A stretch of DNA of 10,832 nt, taken from assembly GCA_023135215.1 (NCBI GenBank), contig JAGLTP010000611.1, positions 1 to 10,832 of the forward strand, read 5' to 3'. The translations under genes and the position numbers were made by a program. Numbering within the stretch: the stretch's first letter is position 1; each line of letters opens with the position of its first letter. A model generated the notes under the pieces. The model ran no database searches. It saw only the letters and a list, made by a program, of their open reading frames with translations, and was not told the origin of the DNA. Positions 1-6,742 of this stretch are shown piece by piece. Origin of the DNA: Candidatus Heimdallarchaeota archaeon (GTDB lineage: Archaea > Asgardarchaeota > Heimdallarchaeia > Heimdallarchaeales > Heimdallarchaeaceae).

Positions 1-2
1 GT

Positions 3-491
3 GAAAATTCTGTATTGATAGGACCAAAAATAACTCAAGAGATTCTTAATAATCAAATTACAGTCAAAAAGGACGTCAAAGAATTAAATCCAGGAGAAAT
101 GGTAGAGATTGAAGGAATTAAGATAAAAGCTATACCAGCTTATAACATACATAGATTTCGAGATCCTGAAACAAAAACACCTTTTCATCCAAAGGAATCT
201 GGTCACATTGGTCCGATTATTGATATTGATGGAATAACAATCTATCATGCTGGTGATGCTGATATGATAGATGAGATGGTTGATTTGCAACCCACAATTG
301 CTCTAATACCCATATCTGGAACATACGTCATGGATGTACCAGAAGCAGTTGAAGCTGCTAAATCTATCAAAGCTAAAATTACTATACCTATGCACGTTGG
401 AAGAGGAATAGGTGATCTTTCTTTCTTAGAAGATTTTAAAAACAGTCTTCCAGAATTAGAAATTGTTCTACTAGAATTGGAAGAAGATTAA
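3..491 (+). CDS. MBL-fold metal-dependent hydrolase, 5' truncated by window edge
   Basis: This is the C-terminal part of a metallo-beta-lactamase-fold hydrolase of the broad COG2220/UPF0173-like group. The frame is open to the left edge (it reads ENSVLIGPK), so the TTG at 15 is internal and the true start lies outside the window. The N-terminal HxHxDH metal motif is therefore not visible. What can be seen are the later family signatures: a Phe-His-Pro-Lys-Glu-Ser-Gly-His segment, then an IYHAGDAD motif (usual form HxGDTD, with the metal-bridging Asp), and near the end IPMHVG, whose His is the last metal ligand. Members hydrolyse small esters, lactones or phosphoesters, or are uncharacterised; no substrate can be read here. 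The product should be cytosolic, as the visible part has no membrane segment. The gene converges on the M14 gene with 7 nt between stops. Family assignment is fairly sure, function is not. Confidence 0.85.
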   Translation, partial: ENSVLIGPKITQEILNNQITVKKDVKELNPGEMVEIEGIKIKAIPAYNIHRFRDPETKTPFHPKESGHIGPIIDIDGITIYHAGDADMIDEMVDLQPTIALIPISGTYVMDVPEAVEAAKSIKAKITIPMHVGRGIGDLSFLEDFKNSLPELEIVLLELEED

Positions 492-498
492 AAGAGAA

Positions 499-1638
499 TT
501 ATTCTTCTTTATCCTCTTTTTTCTCATATTCCCAAGGCATGATAATATCTACTGTGTTCTTTGTTAGAAACGAAGCAATAGGTCTGTTAGTATAACACCG
601 TATATCATCGTAAAAAGCTAAAATAGTTCCATATTCAGGAGCAGTTATTGTTTCTTTAACTTCCCCAAATATATTGTGAACAACCGCTATAGGATCATTT
701 TGATTCACAATCTCACCTGCTTTTACCAGAGGGATGTAGAGTCCTGTTTCTTGGACTCTTATTGCTATCTCTCTCCAAACTTCTTTATTTATTTCTGGAT
801 TTGTCTTTATCGGTACTGGTTCTCCTTCCAAATTTTGTGCCCATTTCAGAACATTGAGAACTGCATTCTTTGCTGATTTAATTATATCCATAACTACTAT
901 ATCTGAAGCTCCAAGTTCCACAGTGAAACCAGGTTTTCTTTGCTTGTTTGTGAAACTACCAGTTGTGGAACGGTGAAGATTTTGTCTAAAATAGTGTCTT
1001 GGAGGATCTTCAAGAACAATTGGAAATCCAAATGCCCTAGCCATATCTAGAGTTTTATCAAACAGTTTTTGCGATTCCTCTTTCTCTCCTTCTTTTTTCT
1101 CATCATAATAGACTCTATCAACATATGAGAAAGGAAAAGAACGAACTGAATGGCAGTGAAGATCAATAAAATAATCTACTTCAGAAAATATTTCTGCTAA
1201 TTTTGTATAGAATATCTCTTGGACACTAGGAAATTCCAAAGGATCAAGATTTTTATCATAAGGATCTTCATACTTTAATTTAGGTTCTTTCTTTGGTTTA
1301 GGATCTGGCCATAATCTATTAGGATCAGAACGATCATAGAATGGAGATCTAGTTAGTGTGAGTAATCCTGCTGGATTTAGAGTAGGAATGATTATCACTG
1401 TTCCTTTCACATCCTCGGGTTTAATAGCCTTGATTACCTCCTGAAGTGTGACGAGTCCATGTACTTCATTGCCATGTATGTTGCCAGTTAACAGAAAGAC
1501 AGGTTTTTCTTCTGCTCCTTGAATTATAACAATGGGCATCTTTTCCACTGTTCCATGAGGGTACTCGAACATTTCTACAAATTCGAATATTTTTTTCCCA
1601 GGTACGCTTTCTATATCAAATATTTTCAATTGAATCAA
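499..1638 (-). CDS. M14 / succinylglutamate desuccinylase-like zinc carboxypeptidase or deacylase
   Basis: This is a 379-residue member of the M14 / AstE-AspA fold. Zinc ligands are visible as the HxxE pair His55/Glu58 in GNIHGNE and a later His in DLHCH (His161 or 163). Asn107-Arg108 in DPNRLWP matches the substrate-carboxylate binding site, and Glu241 in FTVELG is the expected catalytic glutamate. Residues about 298-360 form a small beta-rich barrel typical of the C-terminus of AstE/AspA-like proteins. The family removes acyl groups from amino acids or trims peptides; the substrate here is not evident. There is no signal peptide, so the enzyme is probably cytosolic. The start is TTG at 1638: a stop lies 11 codons upstream in frame, no ATG occurs before residue 23, and a TATA-like box lies about 23 nt upstream. 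A charged EKKEDKEE tail ends the protein. Divergent from the MFS gene, which might move a related compound. Confidence 0.85.
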   Translation of the reverse strand: MIQLKIFDIESVPGKKIFEFVEMFEYPHGTVEKMPIVIIQGAEEKPVFLLTGNIHGNEVHGLVTLQEVIKAIKPEDVKGTVIIIPTLNPAGLLTLTRSPFYDRSDPNRLWPDPKPKKEPKLKYEDPYDKNLDPLEFPSVQEIFYTKLAEIFSEVDYFIDLHCHSVRSFPFSYVDRVYYDEKKEGEKEESQKLFDKTLDMARAFGFPIVLEDPPRHYFRQNLHRSTTGSFTNKQRKPGFTVELGASDIVVMDIIKSAKNAVLNVLKWAQNLEGEPVPIKTNPEINKEVWREIAIRVQETGLYIPLVKAGEIVNQNDPIAVVHNIFGEVKETITAPEYGTILAFYDDIRCYTNRPIASFLTKNTVDIIMPWEYEKKEDKEE

Positions 1639-1656
1639 GAGAAAAGTGATTAGTGA

Positions 1657-1664
1657 GTATAAAG
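1657..1664 (-). promoter_or_regulatory. Candidate TATA box for the M14 gene
   Basis: On the minus strand this reads CTTTATAC, preceded by an A-rich stretch that could act as BRE. Its centre lies about 23 nt upstream of the TTG at 1638, near the spacing for a leaderless or nearly leaderless archaeal transcript; no Shine-Dalgarno sequence precedes the TTG. Assigned by motif and spacing only. Confidence 0.4.
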
Positions 1665-1710
1665 ATTTTTCTTATTTTACTGTATTTCCTTCTACGAGTT
1701 TCAAACGAGT

Positions 1711-1719
1711 ATTTATATA
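1711..1719 (+). promoter_or_regulatory. TATA box of the MFS transporter gene
   Basis: The sequence ATTTATATA is a strong archaeal TATA match. Its centre (about 1715) predicts transcription starting near 1740-1742, at the TTG of 1740 and 7-9 nt before the ATG at 1749. The mRNA would be leaderless or have a very short leader, consistent with the lack of a Shine-Dalgarno sequence. It is divergent from the M14 promoter about 50 bp away. Confidence 0.6.
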
Positions 1720-1748
1720 TAACATAAAGACTTGAAGATTTGATAAAT

Positions 1749-3200
1749 ATGGGAAAGTCTGCTGATGTTATAGAGCTAGAAGCCCAAAAAACAAGTTACA
1801 GAAACGTATTTTTGTGGTCAAGTTATGATGCTGCTGATACACTTTTCAGTCAAGCAATCATAAGTATCGCTTTTCAACCATTTATACTACTTCTTGCATT
1901 GGAAAATGGGATTACTGATTACTGGTCTGCTTTTGCATTAATGTCTGTTTTTATGGCAGTTTCGAATCTATTAGTTGCACTATTGGGTCCTTTTATTGGT
2001 GCTTTAGCTGATACTATAGGTAAAAGAAAACCTGCTGTTCTGATATCTGCATCAGTGATGTGTATTGCAACGCTTGGTTTTATGTTCTGGAAGAATGTCT
2101 GGTGGGCTTGCATCATGTTTGTCATAGCAAATTTCGGTTACCAAGTAGGTAGAATGTTTTATGATTCGATGATACCATTCATCTCTAAAACTGAAGAAAG
2201 AGGAAAAACCTCTGGAATTTCAGGATCCCTAAGCTTCCTTGGAACTTTCGCTGCAATAGGATTATCTATGGTTGCATATGGAATCTGGGACAGATATAGT
2301 GAACCTGGTAAAGTATTTGCTGATCCCGTAGCAAATCCTCCAGAATATAGAAGTGTATTCTATCTTTTCGGTATTGCAGTTGCTGCGATTGTTTTATTCG
2401 CTATCCCCTTCTTATTTAGTAAGGAGAAAGAAAATCCAAATCTAAATGGATTCCGTCAAAATCTTAGCATGGCAAATAAATCATTTAGAGAAACTTTAAG
2501 AGAAATTTTCGTTCATCGATACAAAAATGCCATTCTCTTTATACTAGGTTGGTTTTTCGTTACAGATGCTGCGAATACAACAATTCTCTATATGCAATTA
2601 GTCATGGTTGATGGAGCGGGTGCTAATCCAAGTCAAGCTTTGTATGTTATAGGAATAGGAGGAGTACTAGCAATGATTGGAGCAATAGGTGTCGGATTAC
2701 TTTTAGATAGATGGGGACCTAAAAAGAATTTTATTATTAATATCTTCGCTTGGTTTTTTGCTGTTATTATTTGTATTTTAGCTTGCATAAAAATCAATGG
2801 AGTTCATATCCTCCCCTGGCAAATAATGTATGCTGTTGCTTTCTTTATAGGTCTTGGGTTTGGTGGTCTTTGGTTGATAGGAAGACAATTTGTATTTGAA
2901 ATAGCTCCACCTGATAAAATAACTCAATATCAAGGATTCAAACAAATTGCTGGTAGAGTTAGTGCGATTGTCAGCCCCCTAATCTTCATGGGTTTCCTAG
3001 GACTAGGAAATGCTCTTGGTTATAATATCTCAAATCAATATGCACTTGCACTTGCACCTTTACTTGTTTTCTTTCTTATAGGATTTTTTATTTTGCTCAG
3101 GTACAAGGATGTTCACAAAGCCTATCTGGTAGGTGAAAGAGCACCATACAAAAGATTAGATAAGAAGATGCTTAAAGAAGATCGAGAACTAGAAGTATAG
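1749..3200 (+). CDS. MFS transporter of the UMF1 / Atg22-like type
   Basis: A 483-residue integral membrane protein with about 12 hydrophobic segments, in two halves split by a polar region around residues 225-260. The first half carries family marks: a WSSYDAAD segment at 23-30 (UMF1/Atg22 proteins have W-x-x-YDwA here), the MFS loop motif GALADTIGKRK at 84-94, and an FYDSMIP segment at 137-143 comparable to the FYNAxLP of this family. A second-half loop, LLLDRWGPKK (317-326), repeats the MFS loop signature. Characterised eukaryotic relatives export amino acids from the vacuole; prokaryotic members are mostly of unknown substrate, so none is assigned. The ATG at 1749 is preferred, but the TTG at 1740 (three residues longer) coincides with the predicted transcription start and cannot be excluded. 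It stands alone, followed by a pyrimidine-rich terminator. Confidence 0.85.
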   Translation: MGKSADVIELEAQKTSYRNVFLWSSYDAADTLFSQAIISIAFQPFILLLALENGITDYWSAFALMSVFMAVSNLLVALLGPFIGALADTIGKRKPAVLISASVMCIATLGFMFWKNVWWACIMFVIANFGYQVGRMFYDSMIPFISKTEERGKTSGISGSLSFLGTFAAIGLSMVAYGIWDRYSEPGKVFADPVANPPEYRSVFYLFGIAVAAIVLFAIPFLFSKEKENPNLNGFRQNLSMANKSFRETLREIFVHRYKNAILFILGWFFVTDAANTTILYMQLVMVDGAGANPSQALYVIGIGGVLAMIGAIGVGLLLDRWGPKKNFIINIFAWFFAVIICILACIKINGVHILPWQIMYAVAFFIGLGFGGLWLIGRQFVFEIAPPDKITQYQGFKQIAGRVSAIVSPLIFMGFLGLGNALGYNISNQYALALAPLLVFFLIGFFILLRYKDVHKAYLVGERAPYKRLDKKMLKEDRELEV

Positions 3201-3202
3201 TC

Positions 3203-3255
3203 CTGTTTCTTCTTTCCTAATCATTTTTTTATTTCTACTCTGTATCTTTTTTAAA
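3203..3255 (+). terminator. U-rich archaeal-type terminator region after the MFS gene
   Basis: Immediately after the stop codon the plus strand is pyrimidine-rich, with runs of seven T around 3225 and six T around 3248, and no strong hairpin. This is the usual form of archaeal intrinsic terminators. The rest of the gap up to 3391 is AT-rich; several weak TATA-like stretches occur but none can be singled out as the promoter of the next gene. Confidence 0.45.
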
Positions 3256-3377
3256 ATTATTATGTAAATAAATTATCTATTTAAATGACAAAATGAAAAA
3301 GCAAATTTTTTTTAAGTGCAATGTTCTAACTAAATTAATATCAGCTAAAAATAAGCACACAATAAATCAACTAAATC

Positions 3378-3384
3378 AAGAGGA
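3378..3384 (+). promoter_or_regulatory. Shine-Dalgarno site of the coiled-coil gene
   Basis: The sequence AAGAGGA ends 7 nt before the ATG at 3392 and is a good match to the 16S anti-Shine-Dalgarno complement. It fixes the start and shows that this gene, unlike several neighbours, has a true 5' leader. Confidence 0.65.
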
Positions 3385-3391
3385 ATAACTT

Positions 3392-4279
3392 ATGAATAAA
3401 GCTAAAGATTCATTAGACAAAGAAGTTATGGATTTAGAGGATTTTTTAAAGCAAACAACAGTTTCAGAAATTGATGTCAAAGAGCTTCAAGAACGAAATA
3501 GGGTCCTATTAGAATCGCTTAGAAAGGTTAAATTACTAGTTGAAAGATTATTAACGCAAAATAGGCAATTCAAAAGAAAAGTAGAGCACATGGAGTCAGA
3601 AATTGGTGAGCAGAACAAGAAAGGCGTAAAAATGGTTTCTGCAGCTCGATATCAGGAAATGCAAAAAAATGCTGACGAGTTAGGGAGAAGTCTTCCAAAA
3701 CTAATCAAATTAATAAAACTCCTGAATCAAGAAAATAAACTGTTCAAAGATAAATATAATGCACTTGAGAATGAATTTGAAGATATTATAAATGAGCGAG
3801 ATGATCTGAAAGAGAAAATTGTTCATTTAAATGATAAAACACAGCAAGATAAAATTGCTGAGCTGGCCGAACTCTTTCCGATTGAAGAGCTAGCTGATAA
3901 AGTTGCAAAATCTATCAAAGCAACAACTGATCTATCAAAGCTAGTAGAGAATGATCTTGAACAAGATTCTAAAACAATCGCTCATGCAACAAGTGAATCA
4001 GTACCAAGTTTTGAAGAACAAGCTAGAACAGACTTGCAGCAAGTAAATGGTTTTAGTAATGAACAGATTTCCAAACTAGTGGATTTAGTTGTGGAAATTA
4101 ACGAGAAGATAGAAAACTTAAGCGGGACTATGATTGTTGCAGCTCCAGCAAGACGAAGAGGAAAAACAGATTTAGATTTATCACAAGCTATCTCAGATGG
4201 AGATCTAGACGAATTAGATGAACCTCCAGAAAGACCAGATTTAGAAGAAGTTTTAGATGATATTCTTATTTCAGGTTAG
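3392..4279 (+). CDS. Coiled-coil protein of unknown function
   Basis: I do not recognise this 295-residue protein. It is highly charged, without membrane segment, signal peptide or cysteines. Two long heptad-rich helices are visible, about residues 25-75 and 85-150, separated by a short basic Gly-containing break (GEQNKKG). A third helical part follows at about 150-190. After a Ser/Thr/Gln-rich linker comes another amphipathic helix (about 222-245), then a hydrophobic IVAAPA stretch next to an Arg-Arg-Arg-Gly-Lys patch (about 248-258). A very acidic tail rich in Asp, Glu and Pro ends the protein. This layout suggests a rod-like scaffold or oligomerising protein with an exposed basic/acidic end, but no partner is known. 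It has its own Shine-Dalgarno site and precedes the OsmC-like gene by 31 nt, so the two are probably co-transcribed. Confidence 0.75.
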   Translation: MNKAKDSLDKEVMDLEDFLKQTTVSEIDVKELQERNRVLLESLRKVKLLVERLLTQNRQFKRKVEHMESEIGEQNKKGVKMVSAARYQEMQKNADELGRSLPKLIKLIKLLNQENKLFKDKYNALENEFEDIINERDDLKEKIVHLNDKTQQDKIAELAELFPIEELADKVAKSIKATTDLSKLVENDLEQDSKTIAHATSESVPSFEEQARTDLQQVNGFSNEQISKLVDLVVEINEKIENLSGTMIVAAPARRRGKTDLDLSQAISDGDLDELDEPPERPDLEEVLDDILISG

Positions 4280-4295
4280 TTTTAAAATAATTTTT

Positions 4296-4302
4296 GAGGA
4301 TG
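4296..4302 (+). promoter_or_regulatory. Shine-Dalgarno site deciding the OsmC-like start
   Basis: The sequence GAGGATG lies 8 nt before the ATG at 4311. It favours that codon over the upstream in-frame ATG at 4257, which overlaps the coiled-coil gene and adds 18 residues unlike the family's N-terminus. Confidence 0.65.
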
Positions 4303-4310
4303 AAATCACA

Positions 4311-4748
4311 ATGTCAAAGACTGATACTTTTGAGTATGAAATCAAATTGGTTAAAAAAGATAATTATAAATTCGAAGTTGATTTTGGTGAAGAGATACCA
4401 AAACTCTTGATGGACGAATCAACTGAAGTTCCAGGAGGAGAAGGAAAAGGTCCTCAAGCTTCCTTTCTGCTAGCCGCAGCTGTTGGAAATTGTTTATCAG
4501 CTTCATTCATGTTTTGTTTGTCAAAGAAAAAAGTGAATTTGGTTGGTCTAAAAACTAATGTTCGTTTTAAAAGAGAAAGAAACGAACAAGGTTTTTGGAG
4601 AATATCTAAGATAAATGCTGATTTATTCCCAGAAGTAGAAGATAAAAATGATAAGGACTTTGAAAGGTGCGTTGAGATTTTCAAGAATTACTGTATTGTC
4701 TCAATGAGCGTCGAACAAGGAATAGATATTGAAGTAACAGTAAAATGA
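4311..4748 (+). CDS. OsmC/Ohr-family peroxiredoxin-like protein
   Basis: A 145-residue protein of usual OsmC length and layout. A beta-rich N-terminus is followed by a Gly-rich GGEGKGPQA turn and a helix holding the first redox cysteine, Cys61 in VGNCLSAS. After a beta hairpin (about 78-105) a second helix leads to the other conserved cysteine, Cys128 in NYCIVSMS; this sits where the family usually has CPVS. Members reduce organic hydroperoxides, or act on other small electrophiles, through this Cys pair, usually as dimers in the cytosol. Two extra cysteines, Cys69 and Cys120, are also present. The usual Arg partner of the Ohr active site cannot be placed with certainty, so the OsmC-like name is safer than Ohr. 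Translation probably starts from the Shine-Dalgarno site at 4296, in a two-gene unit with the coiled-coil protein upstream. Confidence 0.85.
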   Translation: MSKTDTFEYEIKLVKKDNYKFEVDFGEEIPKLLMDESTEVPGGEGKGPQASFLLAAAVGNCLSASFMFCLSKKKVNLVGLKTNVRFKRERNEQGFWRISKINADLFPEVEDKNDKDFERCVEIFKNYCIVSMSVEQGIDIEVTVK

Positions 4749-4762
4749 ACTAAACTAGATTG

Positions 4763-4829
4763 TGAGAGTCTCAGACTGCATTCTTTCGCAATATTTAGCG
4801 ACGTAGTGCATGGTCATCATCAACTCTCA
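4763..4829 (-). ncRNA. Candidate C/D box guide RNA
   Basis: On the minus strand this 67-nt element begins with a 7-bp terminal stem, TGAGAGT pairing with ACTCTCA at the other end. The 5' arm is followed by a box C match (TTGATGA, or the overlapping ATGATGA), and the 3' arm is preceded by a perfect box D, CTGA. This stem plus C/D arrangement is what forms the kink-turn bound by L7Ae, and the distance between C and D (about 40 nt) fits an archaeal double-guide sRNA. Internal C' and D' boxes are poor: CTAA near 4795-4798 is the best D'. The interior can instead fold as a hairpin (GAC/GTC, TGCA/TGCA, TCGC/GCGA with an AATATTTA-type loop), so a plain structured element is an alternative. Only a weak TATA-like stretch, TTTAATC, lies upstream at 4864-4870. 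Transcription is not shown. Confidence 0.4.
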
Positions 4830-4935
4830 TATGAAGAATAAAGAAATAACTAATATGCGTTTTGATTAAACATCAAATGTAGTCTAGAAGGATTTTCACC
4901 AGATTTTCGGATAAATTTTATTTACAATGCAAAAG

Positions 4936-4946
4936 ATATATATAAT
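4936..4946 (+). promoter_or_regulatory. TATA box of the RHH/zinc-finger gene
   Basis: An ATATATATAA stretch preceded by purine-rich CAAAAG (possible BRE). Its centre predicts transcription starting near 4966, giving a leader of under 10 nt before the GTG at 4975. It drives the RHH/zinc-finger gene and perhaps the response regulator downstream. Confidence 0.55.
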
Positions 4947-4974
4947 AATACAGAAGTAATACGCCTAGTGTTAG

Positions 4975-5832
4975 GTGATTAAAATTCCACCAAAGAAAAA
5001 TGCAACAAGATCATCAAATGTTTACACTATTAACATCCCATCAAATTTCAAGGATGGCGTTTTAGAGCGCTCAAAAAAGTTTGGTGGTGCAAGTCAGTTA
5101 ATTACAATGTCTCTAGGAGATTTGGCATCTAGAATACACAGTATTCAAAGTAAATTAGATATAATGCAGGAATTAAGAGATTATATCAAGTTGGAAATTC
5201 TTTTAATGCAAAGGTATGAAGAAGAATCACAAGCAAAAAGGGATACTAAATTATCTTTTCGAATAAAAGATGAAATAAGCCAAGAATGCTTGACTGCAAT
5301 AAGAAAGAAAACTGGTTGGTCTACATCAAAATCTGTGAGAATTTCACTTCTTTGGTACTTATATGCGAATTTTGATGAATTAGTAGCATCAGATAGTTAT
5401 GTTCCATTATTAACCTGTCCTGATTGTGATTTTAGAACTCATGATCAAAGAGCTTTAGGAGTTCATGCTCAAACAGTTCATGCAACAGTACAAACATACA
5501 AGACTGCCATAACAGCTTCTCAAACAACTATAGATCAATTTACTACTGAACAAATATCAGATATAGAACTAGATGAAACAAAATTGCTTCAAGAGCTTGG
5601 TCTAAAAGACTTAGGAACTCTACAACCAACAGAAGCGGAACCTGAAACAATTTCTCCAGTTCCTGATACTCGGGTTGATGTTTCAGATAAAAGTGATTTG
5701 AAGGAAATAATCGAAGAAAGAATAAAAGAAAGAAAATCGAAAAAAGACAAAGATGAAAAAATAGATGAATTACAATCTGAGATCTCTGATATTCTTGAAT
5801 CTTTGAGAGAAGATGGATTAATAGATGATTGA
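4975..5832 (+). CDS. Ribbon-helix-helix plus C2H2 zinc-finger protein, likely DNA-binding regulator
   Basis: A 285-residue protein with an unusual domain order. Residues about 91-133 look like a CopG/Arc-type ribbon-helix-helix: a strand (TKLSFRIKDE), a helix, a short Gly turn and a second helix (STSKSVRISLLWYLYA). The N-terminal part (VYTINIPSNF onward, 16-60) has a similar strand-helix-helix rhythm and may be a degenerate second copy, followed by a helical linker. At 148-169 lies a classical C2H2 zinc finger with Cys148, Cys151, His164 and His169 (C-x2-C-x12-H-x4-H). The tail is Thr/Gln- then Asp/Glu-rich with a charged helix (240-282) suited to a coiled coil. Function as a transcription or chromatin-associated factor is inferred. 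The GTG start is supported by the TATA box about 35 nt upstream and the lack of an earlier in-frame start. The response regulator follows after 55 nt. Confidence 0.75.
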   Translation: MIKIPPKKNATRSSNVYTINIPSNFKDGVLERSKKFGGASQLITMSLGDLASRIHSIQSKLDIMQELRDYIKLEILLMQRYEEESQAKRDTKLSFRIKDEISQECLTAIRKKTGWSTSKSVRISLLWYLYANFDELVASDSYVPLLTCPDCDFRTHDQRALGVHAQTVHATVQTYKTAITASQTTIDQFTTEQISDIELDETKLLQELGLKDLGTLQPTEAEPETISPVPDTRVDVSDKSDLKEIIEERIKERKSKKDKDEKIDELQSEISDILESLREDGLIDD

Positions 5833-5875
5833 CATTATGGTAAAGATAATATAAAGAAAAACTAATTAATAGCTT

Positions 5876-5879
5876 GGAG
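5876..5879 (+). promoter_or_regulatory. Shine-Dalgarno site of the response regulator gene
   Basis: GGAG lies 8 nt before the ATG at 5888 and supports that start. A TATA-like GATAATATAAAG at 5845-5856 could give an independent transcript beginning close to this site, so the gene may be read from its own promoter, together with the gene upstream, or both. Confidence 0.5.
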
Positions 5880-5887
5880 TTATCTGG

Positions 5888-6742
5888 ATGGCCAATCCAT
5901 TGAAAATACTATTGTGTGAAGATGACACTGATATAGCCTTTTTAATCAAGATTAATATAATCAAGGCATATCCTGAAGCTGAGGTATTCATAACAAGAAC
6001 AAAAGAAGAAACACTCCAAACTCTTTTTGATGTAAAATACGATATTGATGTAATTTTACTTGATTATCTTTTAGTAAATACAACCGGTTTAGAAATTTTA
6101 GAAGAAATTAGACAGATTACTGAAATCCCTGTAGTTATTATTACAGGTCAAGGTTCTGAGGAAGTAGCTGTTAACGCAATGAAACTTGGAGCTTCAGACT
6201 ATATAGTGAAAAGAGGGAGATTTTTCAATCAAATTCCTGGTGTAATAGATAAAGTAACCAAGGTTGAATCGAAATATGATTTAGATAAGATCTTTGTATC
6301 CTTTTATCGGTTCGGTGAATCTGGAACTGATCCAATCTATATCAACAAAATCCCAGCGGAATATGAAAAAGTCAAAGAAACAGTCATTCTTGCCTTAGGG
6401 GTTCTATTGTTCACTATTTATGGAATGGGAGAGCTAGACATGCTGGAATCAGGTTCTATGATAACAGGTCCTGTAAAGATTCCGAAAATGAAACAATATA
6501 ATGCAACAAGTTTTCTCTATGTAGTAAGTGATGAAAGTCAAAAAGATCCACGCTTCAGAGGTAAAGATTACTGCATAGTTGCACTTGGGTATCCAGCTGA
6601 GTACTCTGACCTAGTCTATGGTATAGATAAAATAAGAAACATCCTCAATCTTTTCTTTGAAGGAGTCAACGATATATCTGAAGTTGAATCTAAAGCTGAA
6701 GATGTTGAAGAACAGGTTTACAACGTTATTCGTCGTTTCTAG
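5888..6742 (+). CDS. Orphan response regulator: receiver domain plus unknown C-terminal domain
   Basis: Residues 5-115 form a complete CheY-like receiver: acidic pocket Glu11-Asp12-Asp13, phospho-acceptor Asp59 in LLDYLL, Thr86 in IITGQG and Lys108 in YIVKRG. It should therefore be phosphorylatable. Residues about 130-284 are not a helix-turn-helix, GGDEF, HD or kinase domain. They form an alpha/beta region with a FYRFGESG strand, a hydrophobic ILALGVLLFTIYGMG segment, a KDPRFRGKDY motif and a following strand (CIVALGYP), ending in an acidic helix. The pattern could be a longin- or roadblock-like sensor fold, and I have an impression of similar motifs in Asgard hypothetical proteins, but I cannot confirm either. 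No histidine kinase is in the window. The Shine-Dalgarno GGAG and ATG fix the start. Output is perhaps a protein interaction rather than DNA binding. Confidence 0.85.
   Translation: MANPLKILLCEDDTDIAFLIKINIIKAYPEAEVFITRTKEETLQTLFDVKYDIDVILLDYLLVNTTGLEILEEIRQITEIPVVIITGQGSEEVAVNAMKLGASDYIVKRGRFFNQIPGVIDKVTKVESKYDLDKIFVSFYRFGESGTDPIYINKIPAEYEKVKETVILALGVLLFTIYGMGELDMLESGSMITGPVKIPKMKQYNATSFLYVVSDESQKDPRFRGKDYCIVALGYPAEYSDLVYGIDKIRNILNLFFEGVNDISEVESKAEDVEEQVYNVIRRF

Noticed and set aside
84..290. Open frame on the minus strand inside the MBL-fold gene
   Set aside because: Low-complexity Ile/Ser/Tyr-rich translation lying antisense to a gene with clear motifs; a shadow frame.
3201..3391. Possible small gene or RNA in the gap after the MFS gene
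   Set aside because: Only homopolymeric A/T runs and short self-complementary ATTTAAAT-type words; no coding pattern or stable stem.
3905..3945. Repeated TCTATCAAAGC segment within the coiled-coil gene
   Set aside because: Two short copies from codons for similar Ser-Ile/Leu-Lys residues in a low-complexity helix; a similar string occurs by chance at about 363.
4257..4310. Longer OsmC-like N-terminus from ATG 4257
   Set aside because: It overlaps the upstream gene, lacks a ribosome site, and the extra residues do not fit the family; ATG 4311 has a GAGGATG site.
4763..4829. Hairpin as a bacterial-type terminator of the OsmC-like gene
   Set aside because: No T-run follows the stem on the plus strand, and the conserved box sequences on the minus strand explain the structure better.
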